From Streptomyces sp. NBC_01341 (GTDB taxonomy: Bacteria > Actinomycetota > Actinomycetes > Streptomycetales > Streptomycetaceae): a stretch of 64,000 bases of DNA. The notes beneath the pieces are model-generated. The model had not been told where the DNA came from. It saw only the letters and a list, made by a program, of their open reading frames with translations, and made no database searches. This document shows, one piece after another, positions 54,593-63,308 of the stretch; the first letter of the stretch is position 1; each line of letters begins with the position of its first letter. The DNA is taken from positions 1,178,001 to 1,242,000 of the forward strand of contig NZ_CP108364.1 in the NCBI RefSeq assembly GCF_035946055.1, in the 5' to 3' direction. A program made the position numbers and the translations under genes.

Positions 54593-55378
54593 CTACGAGG
54601 TCCATGCGCCGCTGAACAGTGCCAATTCCAGTAGGTCGGGAGCGAGCGGCCAGTGCGTGGACCCGGCCAGCTGCCCGGTGGCACCGTGTGCCCATCTCAG
54701 GTAGACGTCGTAGCGGTGCGGGGTCCACCCGCCGTCGCTCCACAGCCAGGCAGCGAGCCTCGCGGGTTCCTCGAGCCCGATCTCCTCCCCCAGTCGTGTC
54801 GTGTACGCGCGCAGAACACGAGCTATGCGCTGGTCGAGAATGAGCGGGCGCGGCCCCGGCGCATCCACTACGGCGCCGCCGGCGAAGTAGAGGAACTTGG
54901 TGAAGAACGCCGGTCCAAGGCCTGCGATCGCGCCGCTCAGCCTGCGGTAGCCCACCACGGCGCCATCGGTCGCCATCAGCGCAATAGCCTGTGCCAGCAC
55001 CGCCTCAACCGGCGCTGGGCGCAGGATTTCACCCAGCCGGTGGGCCCCGTAGCCGATGTCACCCTGTCCCCAGACGTAGCTGGCGACGAGTGTCTCGGTC
55101 CAGCTCGCCGTTGCTGCCCCAGTCCGGGCCACCGCCAGCACCTGCGCCCGGCTCAGCGAAGTTGGCTTACGTCCGACCTGCTCTGCCAACCCCGAGGGCC
55201 ACGGCCGGATGCCGGCCCAGGACCCCGGGATGTAACGAACGGCGTGCTCGCCGGTCCCGTCCGCGTACGGCGCCCCGTCTCCGGCCAGCCAGGCTCCCAG
55301 CTTTCCCATTGCATCCGAAGGAAGCGGACGCTCGAGCATCCGCGCGTCCAGTTCCCCGGCGCCCTCTCGCCACTCCAT
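54593..55378 (-). CDS. OGG-fold (8-oxoguanine DNA glycosylase-like) protein
   Basis: The 261-aa helical protein begins MEWREGAGELDARMLERPLP. The segments LSGAIAGLGPAFFTKFLYFA and PLILDQRIARVLRAYT resemble the helix-hairpin-helix core of the OGG fold: GLGPAFFTKFLYF in place of the hairpin, and an Asp in LILDQRI at the position of the catalytic/structural Asp. The catalytic Lys of true OGG enzymes is not evident as an isolated residue in a canonical hairpin; Lys in FFTKFLYF is the best candidate. AAAGGAGAGG precedes the ATG. Members often sit in defence or mobile islands; activity is unproven. Confidence 0.72.
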   Translation of the reverse strand: MEWREGAGELDARMLERPLPSDAMGKLGAWLAGDGAPYADGTGEHAVRYIPGSWAGIRPWPSGLAEQVGRKPTSLSRAQVLAVARTGAATASWTETLVASYVWGQGDIGYGAHRLGEILRPAPVEAVLAQAIALMATDGAVVGYRRLSGAIAGLGPAFFTKFLYFAGGAVVDAPGPRPLILDQRIARVLRAYTTRLGEEIGLEEPARLAAWLWSDGGWTPHRYDVYLRWAHGATGQLAGSTHWPLAPDLLELALFSGAWTS

Positions 55379-55484
55379 CCAAAGCCTCTCCTTTGGTTCC
55401 ACCAGTTCGCCGCGACGGCAGGCATCACCAGTTCGTGACGGATTCTGTCCCGCGGAAGTGCACCCCGCACGAGTGCGGGACGGT

Positions 55485-56143
55485 TCAGCTGGTCTTGCGG
55501 GCGGAAAGTGGGCTGGAACCAGGTACGGCCCGGATACCGGGAACGTTGTCGGCGCGAAGTCTGGCGGCCACAGCACCGGGGCTGATCTCACCGGCCTGGT
55601 ACTGACTCGTGGGGACCGCCGTTATCTGCGACACCGTCAGAACGCTTCCGGCCGGCAGCCCGGAGAAGGCCTCTCGCATGTGGCGGGCGACATCGCGCCG
55701 GGACCGGGGCATCTGAACCGTCGCCGGCCTACCGACGGGAGTAGCCTCCCGCTCCCTCAGCCGGGGTGCCGGGAAGCCTGCAACTGAGAAGGTGGGCGCG
55801 CCTCCATCCGGGCGTTGCCAGCGCCGGGAGAACGCCTCGGACAGATGGTCAGCCCGGGCCAGGATGGTCTCCTCGTCCCACTGAGCAGGCAGGGAACGGT
55901 TCAACGAAAGTGCACTGTGCACGAGGATGTCGTTCCTCTTGCGCTCCCAGGGACCGTTGGAAACCGATGTGTTCAGTCTGCCGGTGAGCAGAGTCAGGTT
56001 TCCTACGGTGTGGAGGAGGGACTGCCTGCGCTCATGAGCCTCGACGCTTCCGCGGCCTCCGCCGTCGGAAAGCGGCCAGTGTTCCTCCCAGGCCTGCGGC
56101 AGTAGGTGCTCGTCCTTTGCCTTCCCTCGATCCGGCTCGGGTT
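55485..56143 (-). pseudogene. DUF262/DUF1524 (GmrSD-like HNH nuclease) C-terminal fragment
   Basis: About 219 codons stay open after an in-frame TAA near 56145. They encode the DUF1524 HNH half of GmrSD/DUF262 proteins: DEHLLPQAWEEHWPLSDGG (the H-x-L-P-Q motif), LLHTVGNLTLLTGRLNTSVS, NGPWERKRNDILVHSALSLN and a helical tail. The N-terminal DUF262 ParB-like domain is missing and there is no good start, so this is a truncated defence gene. An internal GTG at 55922 gives a 145-aa frame that is probably not the real gene. Confidence 0.7.
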
Positions 56144-56151
56144 ACAACTCT

Positions 56152-56505
56152 ATGGAGCCGACGCGGTGTCAGTACACCGGACTTTCAGCGACATTTCGCG
56201 CCGTCCTCGGCCCACCGCCACAGATCTACCGCTCCCAGTTGTCACCCGGCTCGCCACCGAATCCCCCAGACTCCCTCGCGGACGCATCCGCCTCCAGCCG
56301 GCAGCCGACTTCCCCCGCCGGCTGGAACGTCACCGCCCACCTGAGCCTGGCCACCACCGAGGTACGCCTCACCTCCTGGCCCGGCGCACCGGACGACCGG
56401 CCGCGTCTGATCCACCCGACCATCCACGAAGCACTCGGCCTGTGCACCGCCCTCACCATCGCGACCGCCGCCCTCGACCTCTCAAATCAACTCGTCCATT
56501 ACTAA
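56152..56505 (+). CDS. Hypothetical protein, possibly a fragment
   Basis: The 117-aa frame has a Ser/Pro-rich first half and a more protein-like second half (AGWNVTAHLSLATTEVRLTS then HPTIHEALGLCTALTIATAA). No family is recognised. It may be the tail of a lost gene. An opposite-strand frame (56226-56459) covers the same DNA with poorer composition. Confidence 0.3.
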   Translation: MEPTRCQYTGLSATFRAVLGPPPQIYRSQLSPGSPPNPPDSLADASASSRQPTSPAGWNVTAHLSLATTEVRLTSWPGAPDDRPRLIHPTIHEALGLCTALTIATAALDLSNQLVHY

Positions 56506-56665
56506 CCGGAAGGACGCCCGCGCCGAACAGGCAAGGGCGGCCTTGCCGTACTCGGTAAGGCGAAGCACGCCACGGAGCGCCGGACGTCGCCCATCGCCTC
56601 CGTCCATCGCCTCGCGTGGTCCGGCCGTCATCGGCCTCGTCCTGGCCGCCTCGGTAGGGCCGCTT

Positions 56666-57246
56666 CTAGGATTGGTCGGCCCACACTGGACTGCTGGCTT
56701 CCTGCACGTGCAGGGTTGGCGAATGCTCCCGATATGCCCACTGCACCCCGTCGTGCGGCGCTACCCAGGCTTTGGCCTGGAATGCCTGAATCGGTGTCAG
56801 TGCAGCGGTGCAGGTGTCAAGCGGGCTGATTCGAGTGCCCCTGGCTGGGATGGTGATGGTCGCCGAGGTTCCCCAGGGAGCAGGGCAGGTCTGCTCCACG
56901 GAGGCTTGGACGTAGGCGAGTTTCGCTTTCACTGTCATCGCCTTGCCCGAGGTGTTGGTGAACTGAACGAGGACAGCCATCGTCGCCTCGTCAGCGACAA
57001 GCAGGCATGTCTTCCACACCACCGTCCCCGCGCTCCGCGTTCTTCCGCATCGGTGATTTCCGTTCAGGCTGCCTGACACGGGCGAGGTATCAGCGTCGGG
57101 ACCGTCGGCGTCCATGGCATGCGCGCTCGGTGACGCCGACCTGGCCGGGCCCCTGCCAGCCGTGGCCGGCGTTTCGTCGCCCGGCCACGTCCACAGGCCG
57201 ATCGACACGGCCGCCGCAGCGGTGAGTGCTAGCCTCGCGCTTTCAT
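56666..57246 (-). pseudogene. Small secreted protein, probably frameshifted at the start
   Basis: The frame ending at 56666 encodes a signal-like LALTAAAAVSIGLWTWPGDE, a disordered Ala/Pro/Ser stretch and a compact domain (WKTCLLVADEATMAVLVQFT then NTSGKAMTVKAKLAYVQASV) with paired Cys residues, suggesting an exported beta-sandwich. The natural ATG (57246, MKARG) is one frame off and hits a stop. In the right frame the only ATG upstream lies inside the IS1380 end (57346). Insertion of the IS or a 1-nt change probably destroyed the start. No family is recognised. Confidence 0.45.
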
Positions 57247-57280
57247 GAAGCGGGCTGTCCGACGGGTGGGCAGGTAGCGA

Positions 57281-57720
57281 AAAGTGCCTCTGACCAGCAA
57301 GAATGAGGATTATCGTGGTCCTTGTTCCTGCTCCAGCCGGAGGCACTTCTCAGGTAAAGAAGCGTATCGGGTCGTACCCGCGTGTCCGCATCGAGGGTGG
57401 CGGCCGGGCAGTGGTCGCGCAGGCCGGGGGCGTGCTGCTGGTCGAGACGGTCCGCAAGGCCGGCTTGGACACCGCGATATCAGCGTCGCTGGCGCCGTGG
57501 CGGAAGGCTCGGGCGGTGCACGATCCGGGCAAGATCCTGCTGGACGTGGCCTTGGCGGTCGCGCTGGGCGGGGACTGTCTCGCGGATGTCGCCATGCTGC
57601 GGGCCGGGCTGTCCGTGTTCGGGTCGGTGGCCTCCGACCCGACCGTCTCCCGCCTTATCGACACCCTCGCGGCCTCCGGGGAGAAGGCCCTGCGGGCGCA
57701 GCAGCCTACAGAGATACCCG
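57281..57720 (+). mobile_element. Truncated IS1380-family insertion sequence
   Basis: The left end begins around AAAGTGCCTCTGACC. AGTGCCTC at 57283-57290 recurs as GAGGCACT at 57340-57347 just before the transposase coding region. Only the first third of the element remains; the right end and its terminal repeat are missing, and the sequence passes into a decayed Rhs tip at about 57716-57743. Confidence 0.7.
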
Positions 57721-57746
57721 ACCAAGGATCCGAGACGAGCCACTAG
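57303..57746 (+). pseudogene. IS1380-family transposase, N-terminal fragment
   Basis: The 147-aa frame shows the IS1380 N-terminus: GVLLVETVRKAGLDTAISAS, the helical region HDPGKILLDVALAVALGGDC and LADVAMLRAGLSVFGSVASD. It then breaks after LIDTLAASGEKALRA, where intact enzymes (about 450-470 aa) go on to the DDE domain. The last 14 codons are foreign. It cannot be active. Confidence 0.8.
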
Positions 57747-58065
57747 CTTTCGACCTGTACAGTCGCATGCTTGTTGAAGCGAATTCGCAGACCGTAGTAA
57801 TGCCATGGGAACTTCAGACGTCCGGTCAGGTCGAGTTCGTTCACGGGGGCGCTCGGGTAGGTGTAGGCGTCGGAGTTGTCGCCGTCGACGGGTCGGTGGA
57901 CACGAAGCGACCAGTCGCTGGGGTGCAGAGACGGACTCCCAGAGGACGGCGCCGCCGAGAGTATTGGATGGCCGCTGGTACCGGCCGAGCCATCCGCGGG
58001 TGCAACTGCCGAGGAATCCAGCGTGTTGCCGTATTCGTCGAAGGTGCTGTCGCCGGAGACCAGCG
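57743..58065 (-). pseudogene. Orphan Rhs core/tip fragment with frameshifts
   Basis: Rhs-core pieces are split over three frames: STFDEYGNTLDSS, then GWLGRYQRPSNTLGG, then LGVRLCTPATGRFVSTDP, then back to DGDNSDAYTYPSAPVNELDL and TGRLKFPWHYYGLRIRF up to a stop. These correspond one-to-one to FDEYGNTL ... GVRLYDPTTGRF ... GGNANAYDYC ... VNCYDLDGRF of the large Rhs gene 0.7 kb away. At least two indels are needed. It is a displaced older tip downstream of the active toxin-immunity pair, as in other Rhs/CDI loci. Its own short tip is not recognised as a toxin. Confidence 0.75.
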
Positions 58066-58088
58066 CCACGATGTCTCCTCTTAGGAGT

Positions 58089-58118
58089 CGGGTGGGGCCC
58101 TTCGGAGGGCCCCACCCG
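58089..58118. terminator. Strong hairpin terminator downstream of the immunity gene
   Basis: CGGGTGGGGCCCT and AGGGCCCCACCCG form a perfect 13-bp stem with a TCGG tetraloop, 45 bp after the stop of the immunity candidate (minus-strand direction). Confidence 0.8.
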
Positions 58119-58163
58119 GCGGCGAGAAGGGGCTTGTAGGACATCCCCTTCATCTATGTGGTT

Positions 58164-58469
58164 CTATTCTTGAATGGCTTCCCACTCTTTTGCGTACCGT
58201 TCGGCGAGGAGCCGCAGTTCGAATATTGTCGGACTCATGTCCGTTTTCGATGAGAGGTAGCTACGCAAGTTCTGGCCTGAGCGGCGGGCCTCAATGACGT
58301 GTGCCAGCACGTCGTCGTCCTCTGCGTACATTGCGTACTCGGGCCAGAGGAGTCCGAGGAACGTGTGATAATCCACACCGTCATCCCCGGATTCATCCCA
58401 CTCATCCCGATAGGTGTCGATGTCATCGAGTGATGCTCGGCCATTCAGGACGTCCTCAACGAATGTCAT
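58164..58469 (-). CDS. Probable immunity protein to the Rhs E3-type toxin
   Basis: The 101-aa, strongly acidic protein begins MTFVEDVLNGRASLDDIDTY and has the segment DYHTFLGLLWPEYAMYAEDD and a helical end. Its ATG overlaps the Rhs stop (ATGA), so it is made directly with the toxin tip, the standard place for a cognate immunity gene. It does not resemble the ImmE3 colicin immunity family, which is a shorter beta-rich protein. An acidic protein suits binding of the basic RNase tip. The binding partner is inferred from position. Confidence 0.75.
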   Translation of the reverse strand: MTFVEDVLNGRASLDDIDTYRDEWDESGDDGVDYHTFLGLLWPEYAMYAEDDDVLAHVIEARRSGQNLRSYLSSKTDMSPTIFELRLLAERYAKEWEAIQE

Positions 58470-61400
58470 GGCTTGATCTTCCGGCCCTTCACTGGCGGCT
58501 TGTAGATGTGTCCCCCGTTGGGATCTGCGCTCCCGAGGTGCTTACCGTTCTTGTCGTATACCTCGATATCACCGTGGGTGTAGTCCCATTCGAAGTACCG
58601 CTTCTTCGACCCTGATTTACCGTTGCTCTTGGTCTTGCCCTTGTGTGGGGTCAGCTTCTTCCAGTACGGGGAGTTCGAAGGAGTGGACTTCGCAGTGTGA
58701 TGGTTATAGTGGGCGATCCACACACCCGCCTGGTAGACACCGTAGGTCAGGATACCCAGCGCGATCAGACCGGCGACGATCCAGCCAATGGGATTCCACC
58801 AGTCGGCCACGGCGAAGAATCCGAGTGCCGCTACCGCCGCGAATCGGCCGTCGAGGTCATAGCAGTTGACGGCATCCGCCGTGCAGTAGTCGTAGGCGTT
58901 CGCGTTTCCACCGTAGATGGAGTCGACCTGGAGGAAGCGGCCAGTCGTCGGGTCGTACAGGCGGACGCCCATGAGGGTGTAGCCGCTGATTGTGCCAGAC
59001 GACCGTTGGTAGGAGCCGAAGGCACCATAGGTGGCGTCCTCCGTGTCGTCGAGCGTGTTGCCGTACTCGTCAAAGTGCTGGACTGTGCTGGCGACGCTGG
59101 TGTCCAGCGGCTGCTGGACCGTAATGTCGCCGTGGATGTTGGCGAGTTGGAGGACGGTGTCGCCGGCGTCCGTCGTTGTGGCGGCCAGGCCGCCGGTCAG
59201 GTCGGTGACGTTGCGGATGGTGGTGCTGCTGCCCGTCTTGGCCCAGGTGGGGCTGTCCGACGAGTCGCCGTAGTGGTTGGTCGTCGTGGTGTTGGTCGTC
59301 CAGGTGCTGCCGGACTGGGTCTGGGCGGTCTGGACGGCGAGACGTCCGGCGGCGTCCAGGGCCCAGGTGTTGCGGCTGGTGCCGACGGTCTCGGTGGCGA
59401 CCAGGTCGTTGGTGAAGTACGACAGGGTTGTGGCTCCGCTGGTGGTGGTGCGGCCGAAGGCGTCGTAGACGTAGCCGGCGTTCACCAGTCGGTCGGCGCT
59501 GTCGTAGGCGTACGACGTGGTCGCCGTGGTGGTGTCGACGGTGCTGCTGTCGCAGTCATCCGAACTGGCGTTCAACGACTTGCGGTTGCTGTTCACGTCG
59601 AAGGTGTAGGCGCGGGTGGTGCAGCCGGCGGTGGACGAGTTAATAGCCTGAGTGAGGTGGCCGGCGCTGTCGTAGGTGTAGTCGGACTGCGTGGTCGAAC
59701 CGTCGGTCTGGGTATGGCCGGCCTGCTGGCCGTGCACCGTGTATCCGGCGGCGTCGGAGGCGACGGTGGTGCCGTCCGCCGTGACGTACGTACGGTTGGT
59801 CTCCTGGCCGGTGGTGTCACTGGTGACGGCCAGGGTGTAGCCGCCGGGCAGGGTCTCGGACGTGAGCGTGCCGTCGGCGTCGTACGTGCCCGTGAAGGTG
59901 CCGGCCACCGAGTCGGTCAGCGTCGTCACGTTGCCTGTGGCGCCATAGGCGTACGTCCTGGCGGACGGTACCGAGTCGGTGGTCTTCACCGGCCGGTCGA
60001 GGATGTCGTAGGACGTGATCGTGGTGTTGCCCGCGCCGTCGTTGTATTCCGTCCGACGTCCCAGGTCGTCGTAGGTGTAGGCGATGGTCAGACCGTTCGA
60101 GGTCTGGGTGGCCGTCTGGCCGTTGTCCTCGTCGTACGTGACCGTCGTGTCCGGGGTGCCCGTGCCGATGCCGCCGGTCATTGCGGTCCTGGTGACGCGG
60201 CCCGCGCCGTCGGTGGTGTTGGTGGTGGTGCGGGTCACGCTGTTGGCGGTCTCGGCCTTGGTGGCGAGCTGGCCCCAGCGGTCGTAGGTGTAGACGGTGG
60301 TGACGGCCTCCGCCGGGTTGGTGCCGCCGCCCGTGATGGTGGCCGCAGGCGCCGTCCTGCAGAGCAGTCCGGTCGAGATGGCGGAGACACAGGTGCCGGT
60401 GCCGGAGGCCGTGTAATAGGTGTAGTTCACGGTGTTTGCGTCCGAGCCAGTCGAGCCGGCTGTGCGGGTGGTGGACGCCCGCCCGGTGCTGTCGTACGTC
60501 GTCATGATGCCGGTGGTGTCAGCGCCGCTGCTGGCCTTCTCCTGGCCGGTCGACCAGTCGTAGGTGGTGGTCACCGCACGAGTGTCGGCGTCGTTCACGT
60601 ATCCCGCGACGGCGGCGCCGGTCGCCGTGGAGGTGACCAGGCCGGAGACCTTAGCGCCGCTGGGCCGGTTCTCGTCGTAGCTGTAGGCGGTGTGGGTGTG
60701 TGCCGGGGTCACTGTACCGGGGGCCATCGTGGACTCCGCGGTGCTACCGGTGAGTTCCTTGGTGAGGGTGACCTCGTGCAGGGGTCCGTACTCGTCCACG
60801 AGCTTCTGACCGTCGGCTGAGTACCGGGAGACGGTGGCCAACTGCCGGGCACGGTCCGCAGTGGACAGGTCGGCTAGGCCGAGTGCCGCCAGTTTGCCGG
60901 ATGCTCCCGTGCTGGTGCCGAGGGCCAGCTCCCGGTTGGTGGCTGCCAGGTCGATGACCTGGTTGCCGTAGTCGTCGTACCCGGTGGTGGTGAGCGAGCC
61001 GCCGGGGTTCGCGGTGTTGGTCTCCTCGCCGTTCGCGTCGATGTAGGTGATGACGGCCCGGTCGTACGAGGACGACGTCAGGCCGCTGCCGGTGTTGCCC
61101 GGAGGGACGCTGTCGGCCGGGAAGACGGCGGTCGCGTCGGTAGGTGCCTCGTCCTGCGCCCAGGCCGCCACGGTGGTGGCGTCCATCTGGTGCGGGGCGG
61201 TCGAACCGGAGAGCGGCACGTCGTAGACGACGGTGGTGGCCGCCGTACCGGACGTGGTGCTCGCGGAGCCAACGACGAGTGCCGGGCGGGAGACCTTGAG
61301 CAGCATGCCCGCGCCCGAGGTCAGCGCGGAGCCGGCCTTGCCGTATTTGAACGTCCAGGGGAGTTCACCGGGTTCGGTGAGGGTGGCGACGCGACCGTCG

Positions 61401-63308
61401 GTGTCGTAGGTGTACGCCGTCTTCAGCGGGGTGCTGATTCGCGGGTCCCAGTCCTGCGCAAGCCGGCCGGAGCTGTCGTAGGTGTAGGACTCGACGGTCT
61501 CGGCGGTCGCGGCGGAGGCGCCGGGGCCGGTGGCCCACAGCTTGAGCGCCTTCACTTGGCCCGTGTAGTCGCCGACCGCGCCGGATGTGGCGGTGGTGGA
61601 GGTCGAGTAGATAAACTCCAGGACGCGGCAGCCCTTGGTGGCCGGGGTGGCCTGGCAGGTCGCGGGAGTGACCGCCGCGGTCGGGGAGATCACGTACTTC
61701 GGACGGGCCAGCGTCGAGCCGCCGACTGTGACGGTCTCCGAGACGGTGGTGAGCGTGGTGTCATCGACTGCCGAGGCCGAGGAGGCTAGCGTCCAGGTGG
61801 CCACACCGGTCGCGGCCTTGGCGAACACCGTGGCGTTCGCGTCGGTGTCGGTCAGGGTGAACGTCGACCCGCTGACCGCGCCCGTCAGAGTCAGTTCCTC
61901 GGCCCCTGGCTGAGGCGCCCAGCTGCCGTCCGAGTTCAAAGTGAAGGCGATCGAGCTGCCGTCGCCGGACAGGAGCTCCACCGAAGTGGCGGAGGTCCTG
62001 CGGATCTCTGTGTACCCGCTCGCCTCACCGGCGACGGTGGAGGTCCAACCAGGGCCGAAGATCTGCGCCTGGCCCTCGGTGTCTGTGTCGTTGGCACGCG
62101 AGGAGTACGTCCGCACTACGCTCGCCTCGAAGGCAGTCGCGTCCGTGGCCGACAGTGTGAAGTCACCGGTGAGCTGGTTGACCGAACCCGGGCCGACCTG
62201 GGCGCCGGGGGCGGTGCCCGCGTCCCGGTCGAGGGTGACGTCGGTGGTCTGTGAGTGGCCTGTTGTGGTGCCGTCCGTGAACGCGGCGCGCAGTTCGATG
62301 ACGCCGTCCTCGGACAGCGAGTTGACGGTGTTCCAGACCAGTTTGGTGGCGGTGCCGCTGGTGACGGCGACCGGCCAGGCGGAGACCACCGCGCCGGAGG
62401 CAGTGACGTCGGTGGCTGGCACGATATGCCAGGCGTCGGTCTCGCCGCGCCGGTACTGCCAGGTCACCCCGGTGTAGGAGGTGAGTCCCTTCGCCGACAA
62501 TGTGAGGCGGCGGGCGGTGGTGTCGCCGTCGGCCGGGGAAAGGATCGCTGCCCCGTCGGCGCCGACCCCGAAGGCGTAAGAGGTAGTTGCCGTCGACAGG
62601 TTGCCGCCGGAGTCGATGGTCCGCGCGTACAGCGTGTGCCAGCCGTCGGCCGGGTTGATGCTGACCGTCTGCGCGTCGCCGCCGTTCCCGTTGCTGATGT
62701 CCAGCTTCTTATTCGGCAGGGAAGAGTTGTCCAGGCCCCACTGGAATCCGGCACCGTCCGTGGAGGTCGTGTCAAGGGTGCAGGACACGGCCGCACTCGC
62801 CTTGGCCGTCCAGCCGTTCTGCTCGTACGTGTCGCAGGTGACCGTCGGGGCGGCGGGTAGGCCGGTGTTCATCACGAACGTGGAGTAGCCGGTCCAGGAG
62901 CCGTAGTCGGCGCCGTCATAGGCGCGGACGCGATAGCGCAGGTGGGTGCCTGCTGGGAAGGAGCTCGCCGGTGGAATCGTCAGCTTGGCCGTCGAACCGG
63001 AGGAGACCGAGGAGGATACAGCCGTGTAGGAGTACGTGGTGTCCGCGTAGGCTGGGTCCGCTGTGATCTCGAACTGACCCTTGGTACTAGAACCGTCCGG
63101 GTCGATGACGTTCGCCGACAACGTCGGGGTGAGCGAGGTGACGTACCGGGAGCCGTTGTAGGCGTTGACCTGTGACGGCGCGATCGTCGCCGCACTCGGC
63201 TTCGCGGGGTAGGAGTTGTAGGTGACAGTGAGTTTCGGCGCGTAGCCGGATGTGGGGTAGTTGGCCGAGCGGACGCGCGGAGTGGCCGAACTGGAGTCTG
63301 GGCAGGTG
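58466..63308 (-). CDS. Rhs polymorphic toxin with C-terminal colicin E3-type 16S rRNase domain (5' end lost)
   Basis: About 1,600 residues remain. They begin with fibronectin-like segments (YAPKLTVTYNSYPAKPSAAT), followed by a long series of YD/Rhs repeats that build the cocoon. The core end is VRLYDPTTGRFLQVDSIYGG...NCYDLDGRF. A hydrophobic stretch (WNPIGWIVAGLIALGILTYG) and a basic linker lead to the tip KRYFEWDYTHGDIEVYDKNG ending in VKGRKIKP. The tip aligns with the colicin E3 cytotoxic domain. Asp (codon 58583-58585), His (58574-58576), Glu (58562-58564) and Arg (58481-58483) match D510, H513, E517 and R545 with identical spacing. The frame stays open to 63565, but that extra part is antisense to a transposase, so the original N-terminus (export region) is gone. 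Confidence 0.85.

Noticed and set aside
56226..56459. Minus-strand 77-aa frame in the island
   Set aside because: Overlaps a somewhat better plus-strand frame, no ribosome site, no family.
58850..63000. Many short similar segments suggesting a DNA repeat array
   Set aside because: They are the YD/Rhs protein repeats of one coding frame; spacing and sequence vary, so it is not CRISPR.
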